Made by a program: the position numbers and the translations under genes. From the NCBI GenBank assembly GCA_003952965.2, contig RXIC02000479.1:62001-126000 (forward strand): a stretch of 64,000 nt of DNA, in the 5' to 3' direction. Positions 38,887 through 49,835 of this stretch are shown piece by piece (positions within the stretch are counted from its first letter, which is position 1; the number at the start of each line of letters is the position of its first letter). This DNA comes from Morella rubra. Lineage: Eukaryota; Streptophyta; Magnoliopsida; Fagales; Myricaceae. The notes under the pieces are model-generated. The model worked only from the letters and a program-made list of their open reading frames with translations. It did no database searches and was not told where the DNA came from.

Positions 38887-41800
38887 ATGGACTGCTCGGT
38901 CCAGACCCTCCCGGCAGCCTCGGACCTTTCGCCCTCGGTGCTCTCTTTCCTCGACGATAAATTCCGCACCAAGGAGAATCTCACCGAAGCTTCGAGTTTA
39001 GTCTCGGAGCTCCAGACTCAATGCTCCGATTTGGATCGGACTTTGACCGATCTCAACTGGAGGCTCGGAGCGAGCCTTGTAGCCTATGCTTCGTTCTCCG
39101 AACGGGTCCACGGAATTTTCAGCGACATCAGTGCCAAATTGCTCGAACTCGTATCGTCCACTTCCTCCCATAGCTCGATAGCAGGTTCCATGTGCTTCTT
39201 ATCCATATACATATATGCGAATATGCAAAAGTTAATTGTTTTTTGAAAGTGAAATTCTGCCACTGAACCAACTTTATGTTTATAGACATCTAATATCGAC
39301 GACTTCTATGTCTACGTAGTGGATATATTGATTCTTGTGCGTGATGTCTTGGAGAGTGATTAATTTTGAGCAATTTGTTGAAATTAATCACTTTATGACA
39401 TTTGAATGTAGATAGAAAAGGAGGAAGGGGAAATGGAAGGCCGGAGCAGATTCTGGGGCAGGAACTACCGGCATTGGCGAAGGAGGTGGCGAAGGTGGAG
39501 ACCGTTCGAATGTACGCAGGTGAGAAATTATTTTCTTTCGAATTTTAAGCCTCATGGAATTTGTAGGCAAGAACATCTTTAACTTGTTCGTTTCGGTGAT
39601 TGGAATCTGTTTGGTTATTCTTCGGCGTTTTCAAATCCCCCTCCAGACTCCTCCCCCATCCCCAGGGTGTCTCCTCCTAAAACAGTCTGATCAGTGTTTT
39701 GGCATTACCAAGAATCATTTCAGAGCCCACTGGTATAGAAGCTAGAAACCACGTGTTCAACACACATGGCCAAAGTATTTTGTCGCCAATGCATCTTTAT
39801 CTACATTTAATGCCTCCAACTCTTAAGCATATTTTTACACTATTGCATGTGCTGGTTGCAAGCTCTTCTTCTAGGCCATCATATGCAGAAGGAAGATATC
39901 TCTTTAAACAATTTCATTCTCTGAAGTCCAGCTTCATCTTAATATGTCGCAGAGCTTCAACTGAAAAATGCACGAGGCTTGTCTTAAGCTTAGGATAATT
40001 TGGCATAAGCTTGAACGCTCAAAGCTCAGCACTAAGCGACTCTTCCAATCATGACTGTCTATGCTTCTTACTAGATATGGCACATAATTTGTCTCCCTTT
40101 CCTTCTCTTTATAGGAGTGTAGTGGTGATTTTGATTTCATTCACTGTGCATGTTTACATCGGTAATTGTCAAGAAGATTGTATCCCTGGATTTGCTTACA
40201 TGTTTGTTATTTTCTTTATGGTGGTGGAAGCGTATTGTGCTTGTTGATCAAACAAAGAGACTTCTCTAGGTTTTTCCTCTTATTTTTCATCCTTGCTACG
40301 GGTCCCTTATGTTATGATAAAATGCTATGGAGAATGAGACAAAGTAGAGATTTATTGAAGTTTGGATGACTTGAACGATGTATCTCTTAGACAACATTCA
40401 CCTGTCAAGCAGTCTTGTGTAGGGAGGAAGTGCTTAGATCTTGCTTGCCTCTAAATCATTCTATCATATCGTATTCCTTTATTGTTATTCAGGAAAATAA
40501 GTGTAACATTAGAAAACCATCAGCTGTGTATAATTTATAGCAGCACAGGTTTTGTTCTGTACTTGTGTGCTAATACATTCATTTCCAATCATGTTTCGTT
40601 GTTGAACTGCCATTTTGTGTGGGCTTCCCTGTCTTGATTGATTTTTATGCGTCTATGTTTCTTTGTCACCGTAGGTTTCATTTGTACTTACTAGTGGTGT
40701 CTTTGCAACGCCTATTCGTTCACAATCTACATGATCAAGATTTTGCATTTTTCTCATAGATCTACTGTATATTTCAGAGACAGCGTTAAAGCTAGACAGT
40801 TTGGTTGGTGACATTGAAGATGCTGTATCTTCCACCTTGACCAAAAACCTGAGGAAGCATTCTTCCACGCAGTACTCTGAGGTTTAAAACGAATTGACGT
40901 TGTCAATGTCGATATCGTTGCTGTTTTTGTAGGATGATTTCCAACTATATTTTTCATGTATCACTCATTATATTTCTTCTCGCAATCTCCACTGCTGCAG
41001 GAAATGCATCTGCTGGCTATTAAAACCTTTAAACAGACAGAAGATGTCTTGACATCTGTTACAAAGACACGCCCTAAATGGGCACGCCTTGTTTCATCAG
41101 TTGATCATAGAGTTGATCGAGCTCTAGCCATTTTAAGACCCCAAGCGATTGCTGACCATAGGGCCCTTCTTGCTTCCCTTGGATGGCCACCCCTTCTTTC
41201 TACTTTGACTTCTTCCAACCTAGATACTAGGAGATCAGCTGAAGTACCAAATCCTCTTTTCACAATGCAAGGGGACCTCAAACACCAGTACTGTGAAAAC
41301 TTTCTTGCCCTGTGCAACCTGCAGGAATTGCAGAGACGGAGAAAATCTAGGCAACTAGAGGGCTATAACAGGGAAGTTGCTCTGCACCAGCCACTCTGGG
41401 CTATTGAAGAGCTTGTGAATCCTATTGCATTGGCATCCCAACGTTATTTTTCAAAATGGGTTGATAAGCCAGAATTCATTTTTGCTCTTGTGTATAAGAT
41501 AACCAGGGACTTTGTTGACTCTATGGATGAGGTATTGCAACCACTGGTTGATGAAGCAATGCTATCCGGGTACAGTTGCAGAGAAGAATGGGTATCAGCG
41601 ATGGTACTCTCCTTATCAACATACTTGGCAAAAGAGATATTTCCTGTTTATCTTGGTCAACTTGATGAAGAGAGTGTCACTGGTACTCGCTCCCAGGCTA
41701 GGATATCATTTCTCCATCTTGTTGACCTGATGATATCTTTTGATAAACGAGTTAAGTCCCTGATAGAGAATTCTGGAATGCTGCTTTCCTTTCAGGAAGA

Positions 41801-42917
41801 TCGGAACCTGCAGAAGATTTCTTGTCTTTCTGTTTTTTGTGATCGACCTGACTGGCTTGATTTATGGGCAGAAATAGAGTTTAGCGATGCCCTAGACAAG
41901 TTAAAACCTGACTTGGATAATGAGAAGAATTGGACAATGAAAGTTCAGGGGGCAGTACTTTCATATGGTCCTGAAGATTTCAGGTCTCCTGCAATTTCCA
42001 GTGCCTTTCTTAGGCACCTGTCCTCAGTGGTTGATCGATGCCGATCATTGCCTGGCATTTTTTTGAGATCAAGATTTCTCAGATTTGCAGCTGCACCTAT
42101 AATCCAAAAATTTTTGGATTGTGTTCTTCTCAGGTGCCAAGAAGCTGAAGGATTGACAGCCTTGACAGATGATGATGCCCTGATAAAAGTTGCAATTTCC
42201 ATTAATGCTGCTCACTACTTTGAATCTGTTTTGAAGGAATGGAGTGAGGATGTCTTTTTCCTGGAGATGGGATCAGGTCAGGGTGATCAAATGGGAAAAC
42301 CAATTAGTGAGAAAAATGGTGGGGAAGAGCCAATTGAAAGTCCTGAAAGGGGTATTTTTGATGAGGAGATTGGAAAACTGGGGGGGTTTAGGGCTGTATG
42401 GGTTGAAAAGCTTTCTGTCATTATTCTGAGGGGATTTGATGCTTGTTGTCGAGACTATATGAAAAGCAAGAGGCAATGGCAGGAAAAAGGCGAAGAGGGC
42501 TGGACTGTATCGAAGTCTTTTGTTGGGGCACTAGATTATTTGCAAGGCAAGGTTTCTGTACTGGAAGCAAATCTGAACGGAATTGACTTTGTTGGGGTCT
42601 GGAGAAGATTGGCATCTGGGGTGGATCGATTGGTTTTCAATGGTATTCTTATGAGCAATGTGAAGTTCTCCGATGGTGGTGTTCAGAGGTTTGATAGTGA
42701 CTTGCAGGTTTTATTTGGTGTGTTTGGGTCTTGGTGTTTTAGACCGGAAGGCTTCTTCCCAAAAGCAAGTGAGGGCTTGAAGTTGTTGAAGATGGGCGAG
42801 AAACAGCTTCAAGATAGTCTTGCTGGAGGGGAGAAATGGATGAGGGAGAATCGGATTAGGCATTTGAGTGTAGCTGAGACACAGAAGATAGCGATGAGCA
42901 GAATATTCACAAATTGA
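38887..42917 (+). CDS. MAG2: RINT1/TIP20-family tethering protein (MAG2-like)
   Basis: Four exons (38887-39184, 39412-39519, 40778-40881, 41001-42917) join to 808 residues, close to Arabidopsis MAG2 (about 795). The protein is the RINT1/TIP20 subunit of the ER-resident Dsl1-type tether that receives COPI vesicles from the Golgi; plant mutants retain storage-protein precursors. Visible features are an N-terminal helical region, then a RINT-1/TIP-1 domain with typical blocks such as WPPLLSTLTSSNLD, QPLWAIEELVNPIALASQRY and DKPEFIFALVYKITRDFVDS. An acidic, poorly conserved insert lies near residues 600-645. There is no signal peptide or membrane segment, as expected for a peripheral protein. All introns are GT-AG. 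Intron 2 is 1258 bp and holds several spurious open frames. The first donor (G|GTTCCA) is weak, but the frame joins correctly only there. Confidence 0.92.
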
Positions 42918-43296
42918 AGGCTTTAGAGGTGAAAACTGAAATCCCTTCCTTTTGTGTTGTCTCAATAAACAGCAAACTCAGAGGAACAACTAGGAGTTTA
43001 TCTTGGGTTTACTGAAGCAATGGGGTGACTTTGCGATGTACATGGTTCTGAAAACTTCCTGGATGACCAATTCTTTTTAACAGTACAATAATTTCTCAAG
43101 TTTCTCAGAACATTTTTTACACCCAATGACTTGAGATCTTGCTTTCTCAAATGTCAGCCAAGCGTCTACTACATACGCCATCGTTAGCGTGTTAGTAATT
43201 CGGCCAATGTAGTTCAAGGAATACAAACCCTGTGATTGTTATTTGTTATAGAGTTGAGATGAATACACAAATTACATCTTTTTGCCGTTTATTCTT
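42918..43296 (+). other. 3' untranslated region of MAG2 and spacer
   Basis: No gene features. AATAAA-type words occur soon after the stop (42964), consistent with a poly-A signal. Confidence 0.5.
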
Positions 43297-43309
43297 TCTT
43301 GACTCCATG

Positions 43310-43595
43310 TTTTTTTTTTCTTCTAAGCAAATGTACTTTATATATTAAAATCCAAGAATAGCACTTAATACAAATAGAATCACGCCCAGAGAGCCAGCAA
43401 AAAAACCTAAACGGACCAGAGGTCTTACAATAAACGGATCAAAAGATCTAGTAGCGGCAACAAATGCCAGAATCATAAATAACCACAAAGGTTGTAAGAC
43501 AACCACACACAGGCCAAGAGGGCTAGGATACAAGACCACAAGGGTCGGGACAACACAAACAAAAAAGGACCACAAGGGTCTGGGTAGACCGTCAT
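43310..43595 (-). mobile_element. 5'-truncated LINE tail with near-perfect target-site duplication
   Basis: On the minus strand the piece ends in a poly-A run (poly-T at 43310-43319). It is flanked by TTCTTGACTCCATG (43296-43309) and TTCTCGACTTCATG (43595-43608), 12 of 14 bases alike. The body is T-rich on the minus strand and gives a hydrophobic open frame (43575-43345), typical of LINE 3' ends rather than of a membrane protein. Confidence 0.7.
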
Positions 43596-43608
43596 TCTCG
43601 ACTTCATG

Positions 43609-44217
43609 TGAGACTGTATATGTGGGAATGTCTGTATGCGGCCGAGTTGTTCTGCCAATTCCAGGGATATTTTAAGTTTTCGGACACTAGCTAAAGGAGA
43701 TGGAAAGGAAAGTAACTAGGACATTAATTGAAGATGAATACTTTTGCATTTGTTCTGTCTTCCGCTTTCTTCTGCCGCTGAATTTCTTGATGTCTTCTTG
43801 AGGTGAAGAGAATGGAACAGTCCAAAAGGTCAGGGAATTTGTGTTCCAGTCCCCAGACTCTCTCTGAAAACATGTTTAATATGTGAAATTTGCAAGTTCA
43901 TAAGCTCCTTCTTACTGTCTTTGCTCATGAGTGCATTTAGCTCCCGACACGACCCTCCAATGCCAGATCTATGATCTTTTCGAATAGCAATTTCTATTCC
44001 CCAAATCATATTGTCTTGCCTGCTACATTCGTTGTAGGGCAAACATTCTAGATTAAGTGGTCCTTAGTTCTGCCACCCATCTTGATATCAATGTCGACCT
44101 GATACGACGATTTCTCTTCTTTGCGTAAGCTACGCTGTACGAAAATTCATAACAAAGAAATTGTGAATTTAGTGTTAGTCCACTGCAATCAGACGATCAT
44201 ACACTCAAAAAATTTTG
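43609..44217. other. Spacer between LINE tail and TRIM
   Basis: No supportable gene or repeat. Open frames such as 43830-44042 (minus) lack family features. Confidence 0.5.
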
Positions 44218-44554
44218 CTTGCTGTTAGAAATAAAAAATTTAAACTGATAAAAAATTATTTATACTAAGAGAGGGAGAGAATAGAAAAGTGAGACAAAAA
44301 ATTTAAGTGGTTTAGGTCCATAGACCTACATCCACTGTGGGAAGGCTCAACTAAGAAGATTTTTTTTCTCACTTATATTTTTGATAAGGTTACATTGAGG
44401 CTTTTTATAAGCTTTTGATTTCAATTGCCCACATTGTTTTAGCAATGTGGGACTCTAATATGTGAGACTCTAATATTTTTAACACTCCCGCAAACTCAAG
44501 GCGGACACACATTGAGTTTGGATTTACAAAAAATAATTCAAGGGAAAATAAAAA

Positions 44555-44856
44555 CGCCAGAAAGTCGCTGAAATGGTGCCGAAAGGTCACCGGAATGATG
44601 GCGGAGGTCGCCGGGCTGAAGCTGAAAGGTTGCCAAATTGATGCTGGGAAGTCTCCGAATTGATGCAGGAATGAAGCTAGAAGGTCGCCAGAGTGGTGTC
44701 AGAAGGTCACCGGAATGATGTCGAACTGAAGCCGAAGGGTCGCCAGATTGATGACAGAGGGTCGCCAGATTGATGCAGGAAGGTCGCCAGACTGATGTCG
44801 AGATGTCGTCGGATTGATGCCGAAAGGTTGCCGGAGTGATGCCAGAAAGCCCAAGA
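44555..44856. repeat. Minisatellite of about 20-24 bp units inside the TRIM
   Basis: Roughly a dozen imperfect units of the type GAAGGTCGCCAGATTGATGC follow one another. Variation is mostly single-base (AGGTCACCGGAATGATG and so on). No codon-like conservation is evident and the frame is not open throughout. Confidence 0.85.
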
Positions 44857-44960
44857 AAAGGACTAAATCAGTCCAAACTAGATTGGGCCTAAACTAGGCT
44901 AAGCTAAACCAACAAGAATGCTGGCCAGCATGGACCAAAGGATAAATGGCTCTGATACCA

Positions 44961-45063
44961 TATTAAGTTTCATCCTAAAACTAATTGGTAATGGGAAGAG
45001 GTGGCCCAACAAGTATATGAAGCACAAGATTAAATGGTCCCTAATCAATGTGGGACTCTAACA
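44961..45063 (-). mobile_element. Second LTR, of a different family, nested inside the TRIM
   Basis: On the minus strand this 103-bp unit begins TGTTAGAGTCCCACATTG and ends CTTAATA. It is preceded by a purine tract (GTGAGGGAAAG) and followed at once by TGGTATCAGAGCC (44960-44948). It has its own primer site and matches the remnant at 2656-2756. Three LTR-like units with two primer sites in one insertion is unusual. Confidence 0.75.
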
Positions 45064-45828
45064 CTTTCCCTCACGTGCAGGCCGAATGAACATGTCCATA
45101 CACGTGGACAACACTAGGGAACACAAACAAGTGGGCCAAGCCCAAAAACATTTTGCTCTGATACCATGTTAGAAATAAAAAATTTAAACTAATAAAAAAT
45201 TATTTATACTAAGAGAGGGAGAGAATAGATAAGTGAGACAAAAGATTTAAGTGGTTCAGTCTATAGACCTACATCCACTATAGGAAGGCCTAACTAGGCA
45301 AATTTTTTTTCTCACTTATATTTTTGATGAGGTTACATTGAGGCTTTTTATAAGCTTTTGATTTCAATAGCCCACATTGCTAAAGCAATGTGGGACTCTA
45401 ATATTTTTAACACTTGCTTTGTCATTGTATGGAATTGTGATGAAAGTCTTAATTTCCATTAGGGGGAAAAAAAAAAAGAACAAAATTAACGTAGCTAAAC
45501 TCTTGTCTCTTTCTTTCCTCGACAAGAGAAAAACACCAAAATCACTCGTCTTCTCTTCCTTTCCTCGAGTGTGACTGACAGTATCTCTCCCATATGGGCA
45601 CCACGTTCTTGCTCGTGCATGGGACCATCATTAATTTGCTTCTTTGGGTTGATGGAAACATACGAAAGAGCAAGTTATGTTTTGGGCAGAACATACATAT
45701 GGCATAAAGGAGAGACTGTTGGCGTCTTACCTGACAGAGCAAGTTAGCCAAATTGGTCTTTAACTAGTTGACAAACAACGGATGCAACTTACCAGGCCAA
45801 AGGCGGACCACAAGGCCTATGACATTTT

Positions 45829-46492
45829 TGTTGTAACACGGTGCTTGTCCTGGAGTACTCTTGCTGAAGCTTTGTGACAAGAAATGTCACAAAGGGTTCG
45901 ACCTCGACAAGCCTATAAAACCTAGCTATGAAGTAGCTAATCTCGTCCTGTCCTTGTCGATCGAATTCGTACCTTGCCTGATCGGCGACCTTTCGATGAT
46001 CTTGTAAGCTTATCGTGGTCCATGTTAATATTGCTAGTTAAAAGGACGTGAAAAGTCTAGAATATTACTATGGATCGAATGAGATTTGAAAGACATTGCT
46101 AGAAGGGGCATACAACCATAGAGGTCCCCCTACAATGAGATTCGAAAGACATAATTTAGACAAGGCTCAGGAAACATTGATGATTGAAATTCAGGTGGCT
46201 TGAAGAAGGAACGTTTTGGTTCTGGTATTGTCAGGACAATTCTCCGGAAGTTTGTGACTAAAGGATACTGCAAGGGGGTTGGCTAGCTAATGTTCAATGT
46301 TACAAACAGAGAACTCTAAAGATTCGACACACATGACTCCATTCTTATTTGGTTCTTATTGTCTGCTTCGTTAGTTGGTCGGTCTTTATATTAAGCACTG
46401 CAAGACAGGAGACTCACTAATTTTTATTCTATGGTTCATTTTCTTGATTAGGAAATGATGATCCATACTTAGGGTCCCCATTTTCGACAACA
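45829..46492 (+). mobile_element. Possible LTR of a further retrotransposon
   Basis: The segment starts TGTTG and ends CAACA, mutual inverted termini as in LTRs. It has an internal TATAAAACC near 45916 and is followed by GTGGTTGCGTTCGGCGCGGG, which could be a diverged primer-site region. No partner LTR and no matching target-site duplication were found, so this is a candidate only. Confidence 0.35.
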
Positions 46493-47363
46493 GTGGTTGC
46501 GTTCGGCGCGGGATATGACCGAAGCAGAAGGTTGAAGACGTCTGTTAAGGGGTCGAACTATCGATGCGTGTCCAAAAACCGAACCCAACCACTTTTTCAG
46601 AGTTGCTTCGAACATCTTTTGCTCGTCATGTTTTGTCTAAACATGTACACCATTATTTAGTAGTGACCTGCAGGGCATTTGCGTTAGCCGAGAAGAAGAC
46701 AAACTAATGTTTCTTATGGGTTTAAGTTAGGCCTCAGAGCGAACATGGACAACACTAGGGAAGTGGGGGTCCAATTATGATAAGGACAGTCCTTGATGGA
46801 CTTTTGTGAGGGCGTCCAAATCACAAGGCAACAGCCTAACGTGCGCCCGTGAAGGGCGATGCCGATGTAGCAGTTTCAGAGGACGTCATTTATAGGACAC
46901 AACAGTCTTGCAACCGGAAATTTAGCGTCCTTAACCAAAAACAAAAACAGAGAAGGTTGGTAAGTAAGGACAAAGATTCAATTATTGGCATTGCCATGAG
47001 GAACCCTGCCCGGCCCCCCCCCTTCGCCTCAGGTCGTGCCATCTTGCGCGTGTCAGTGCAGTATAGTTATCCATCTGCTTGTGTGTTTGCCTTGCCTTGC
47101 ATTGTCACATCGGGCTTTCCCAACTACCGAATGCTTGCATTTCACCGACAGAGAGAGCCGTACTCGTGTAGCCAATGACTTTCTTTTTTTCCCCTTTGTT
47201 TCTCTGAGCTGCATGCAGCGGATGACATTTGAGAGACGTACAACAAAGAAAATTCCATGTATCCACCTGAATTTTCTTTCCTCTTAGGCACAAGAGGGCC
47301 AAACAAAGGTTGGCATGACTACAGTAGCACTTGGCCTATTGTCTGTCGAGGACACTTTTCAGC
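46493..47363. other. Probable internal remnant and spacer
   Basis: Contains GAACATGGACAACACTAGGG near 46741, which echoes the TRIM internal region near 45100-45120. A 109-codon frame (46849-47178) has no recognisable domain. Confidence 0.4.
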
Positions 47364-47655
47364 AGGGTTGTAGTCCAGTTGGTACCACCCATAGTTTACT
47401 AGCCTCAAAGTTTAGAATTCGAATGCGGACATAAGTTGAAATCGTTTGCGAAAATAAAGTCAGACCTTGAGCCTAGTAGACAGACTTGAGACTCTCTGAT
47501 GGTTTTGCTGGTGCTGTGATGACGAACTCACTTATTAGGTAGTAGCTTTGGCTCAAAATTGAACATTCTGCAGCAGGGAATGCTCCTTTAGTCACGCTCA
47601 GGGAGGGTTGCTACGCTGGTCGCCCCCTCTCCCACTTTTTACCTAAAAAAAAAAA
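47364..47655 (+). mobile_element. tRNA-derived SINE
   Basis: AGGGTTGTAGTCCAGTTGGT (A-box-like) is followed about 40 bases later by GAATTCGAATGC (B-box-like). The copy ends in TTTTTACCT plus an A-run (47644-47655). The layout matches the SINE at 5574-5784, though sequence outside the boxes differs. A target-site duplication is not clear. Confidence 0.6.
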
Positions 47656-47740
47656 TGTACTTGAAAAAAAAACAAAAAAAAAGTCCAGCCAGGACATCAT
47701 GATGAGAGCCAATCCCAAGGTAACTCCTCAAGGGTGGAAT

Positions 47741-48900
47741 TTTTTTTTTTAAAGAAAGTGGACAATGACTCAAAAATTTATTAAACATACTTTACTAGCT
47801 AGCGTGGAGTAATACCGTGATAACAAACATAAAAAAGTCACAAAATAAGATAAACAAGAAAAGACAACTAAACATAACAACCTATTTTTCTTGTGGAAAT
47901 AAACCTGCAAAAAACTATCAATACATCAAAAAAACACAAAGAAAACATTAAAGCCTTAAACTTGGTAGGGCATGAAGATCTAATTTGTAGGCGCCGACAA
48001 CTTTTTTAGGCATATCCTTAACTTCGCTGAAATGTTGATCCAAATCTTATGCTCCTGTATTTGTCAGTATGTCTGCTAAAGAATTTGTCTCTCGATATAT
48101 ATGATTAATCTCAAAAGATAGACCATCCAAATACAGTAATAAGTCATCCCAGAAATCCCAAAGATACCACAAACTGCAGTTATGATGACGAATCCAAGTA
48201 ACAATTAACATGAAATCACTCTAATAATATATCCTAGCTGAATGAACAACTTAACCCCATTAAGCATTGCTAGAAGCTCCGCTTTAGAATTAGACCCTAT
48301 ACCATAGAAGCTTGAAAAACCAACTTTAAATTTTCCTTGGGCATCCCTTATATGACTCCACCTCCTCCACAAAGACTTGGATTTCCTCGACTCGATCTAT
48401 CCACTTTTAACTTGCACCAACCTGATCTTGACTTTTCCCAAACAACTATACGTGGCTTTCATTGGTCTTGAAGAATGATATGGATACCCAAATTTTGCAA
48501 AATTTGTTCATCCCCTAATTTAATTTTATTGCTTTGCCTCATACGTATTGCTAATTCATGAGCCCAGAACAACAACTCACCCTAAAAAGTATTTTGAGAA
48601 CTATAGAGACCTTCAAAACTTGCATTACATCTTCTAGGCCACAGAATCTAAATGAGTACACATGGAAGGAGACCTATTAAAGACCCTACCTGGGGACAAT
48701 GCTTAGCTTTTTGAAACCTCCAATGTAATCTAAATTTCTAATTGACTCCTGATTCAAAACCCATCTCCATCACAACTGATAACTTCCTCCATAGCTAATC
48801 AGAAAACATGTCAGTGCTAACAATGGTCTAATGCTCCTCAAGGATGGATGGATCTAGTCATATATTCCTGACTTTCATTTAGCCACTACAAAAGTAATAA
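47741..48900 (-). mobile_element. Decayed LINE ORF2 end with RNase H domain
   Basis: The minus strand carries interrupted frames that read as a plant LINE RNase H region: KLKVDRSSRGNPSLCGGGG, then SNSKAELLAMLNGVKL (around 48285-48250), then HIYRETNSLAD (around 48106-48070). A poly-A tail (poly-T near 47741-47752) closes it. Stops and frameshifts make it non-functional. The Glu of KAELLA corresponds to an active-site position in the RNase H fold. Confidence 0.8.
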
Positions 48901-49604
48901 TATAAGTTAATAAGCACTCATAATGAACAGTACTAGAACCCGTATCAAGAGCCTGTGACATTCTTCTCCAACAGTACTCTTTTTCCGGCCTACGTATGCA
49001 CAATTTGGTCGTTTCCACGGTTTGATTATCGTAGAAAGCCAATGAGACTAGTAATAAATATCCTATTACTTAGCAATAAACAACTCCCGACTGATAACTT
49101 TTTCCACAGATTCTACATCCAGAAAATGAAGGGAAATCAATATCATCAGACAAACGTTAAGATTGATTAATTAATCAAGGAAAAAACCTCCACCCTGGGA
49201 ATTTTTCCTTATAAATCTTTTAGTTGAAGCCAGAAAAGGACCACACTTCAGTTTTTTCAGTCGAGTACGGAAAATATGATAATGCCTCAGTGGTTTCTCG
49301 AGAAGGAGGGCTGCGCGACCTGTGCCTCAGTAGGCAACAGTTCTACACCACCATTTCCATATGTATTTTTTTCGGTTTGTTTTTTCTTTTTGTTTTATAT
49401 ATATATTTGTTTTGATTTTTCTTCTTCTTTTGGTACATGTAAAAACGTGTTATTAGAGACGACATCAATGACTCCTATCAAAAAATTGATTAAAAATATA
49501 ATAAATGTGGCCCTCATGGTCACAAAATAAAAACTGAAATTGACAAAGGTGTTCATGAAAAGAAACTAAGATCTTAAATTGTTCAAATTCAAATAGAAGG
49601 GAAA
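48901..49604. other. Spacer
   Basis: Nothing supportable; small open frames such as 48955-49170 and 49276-49530 show no family features. Confidence 0.45.
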
Positions 49605-49835
49605 ATAATTTAAACTAAGAGAGAGAAAAGAATAGATAAAAGAGACACAAGATTTAAATAGTTCGGTTTATAGACCTATATTTACTGTGAGAAATGGCCC
49701 AACTCATAAGACACTTTTACACTCACTGGTGTGAGGATGAGATTTTAAAAGAGTCTTTATTTATAAACCCTTGATTACAAGAGTCCAAACAATGCATGTG
49801 GGACTTTAAGATAAATTGACAACACTAGAAACGCA
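49605..49835. mobile_element. Diverged LTR remnant related to the TRIM terminal repeat
   Basis: It shares, in order, TTTAAACT, CTAAGAGAGAGAAAAGAATAG, AGATTTAA, TATAGACCTA, a GTGTGAGGATGAG-like block and ATGTGGGACT with the LTR at 44223-44484, at much lower identity. It is probably a solo LTR or fragment of the same broad family. Confidence 0.55.

Larger units (their letters stand above)
44223..45412 (-). mobile_element. Compound TRIM (terminal-repeat retrotransposon in miniature)
   Basis: Direct terminal repeats at 44223-44484 and 45167-45412 enclose 682 bases of non-coding DNA. The whole 1190-bp element is flanked by identical CTTGC (44218-44222 and 45413-45417), the 5-bp target-site duplication of LTR elements. 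Read on the minus strand, the LTR begins TGTTAAAAATATTAG and ends TTTCTAACA. It is followed at once by TGGTATCAGAGC (45166-45155), the standard initiator-Met tRNA primer site, and the other LTR is preceded by the purine tract GCGGGAG. There is no gag or pol, so it depends on enzymes from elsewhere. Inside lie a second, different LTR with its own primer site and a minisatellite. Confidence 0.92.

Noticed and set aside
39521..40777. Several open frames between the second and third MAG2 exons
   Set aside because: They lie within intron 2, have no domain, and the exon join across them is in frame.
43345..43660. Small hydrophobic membrane protein on the minus strand
   Set aside because: The segment is a LINE 3' tail with poly-A and flanking target duplication; hydrophobicity follows from T-rich composition.
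47371..47425. Nuclear tRNA gene (A and B boxes present)
   Set aside because: Same reasoning as for 5714-5772: no acceptor stem, and the unit continues into an A-tailed SINE body.
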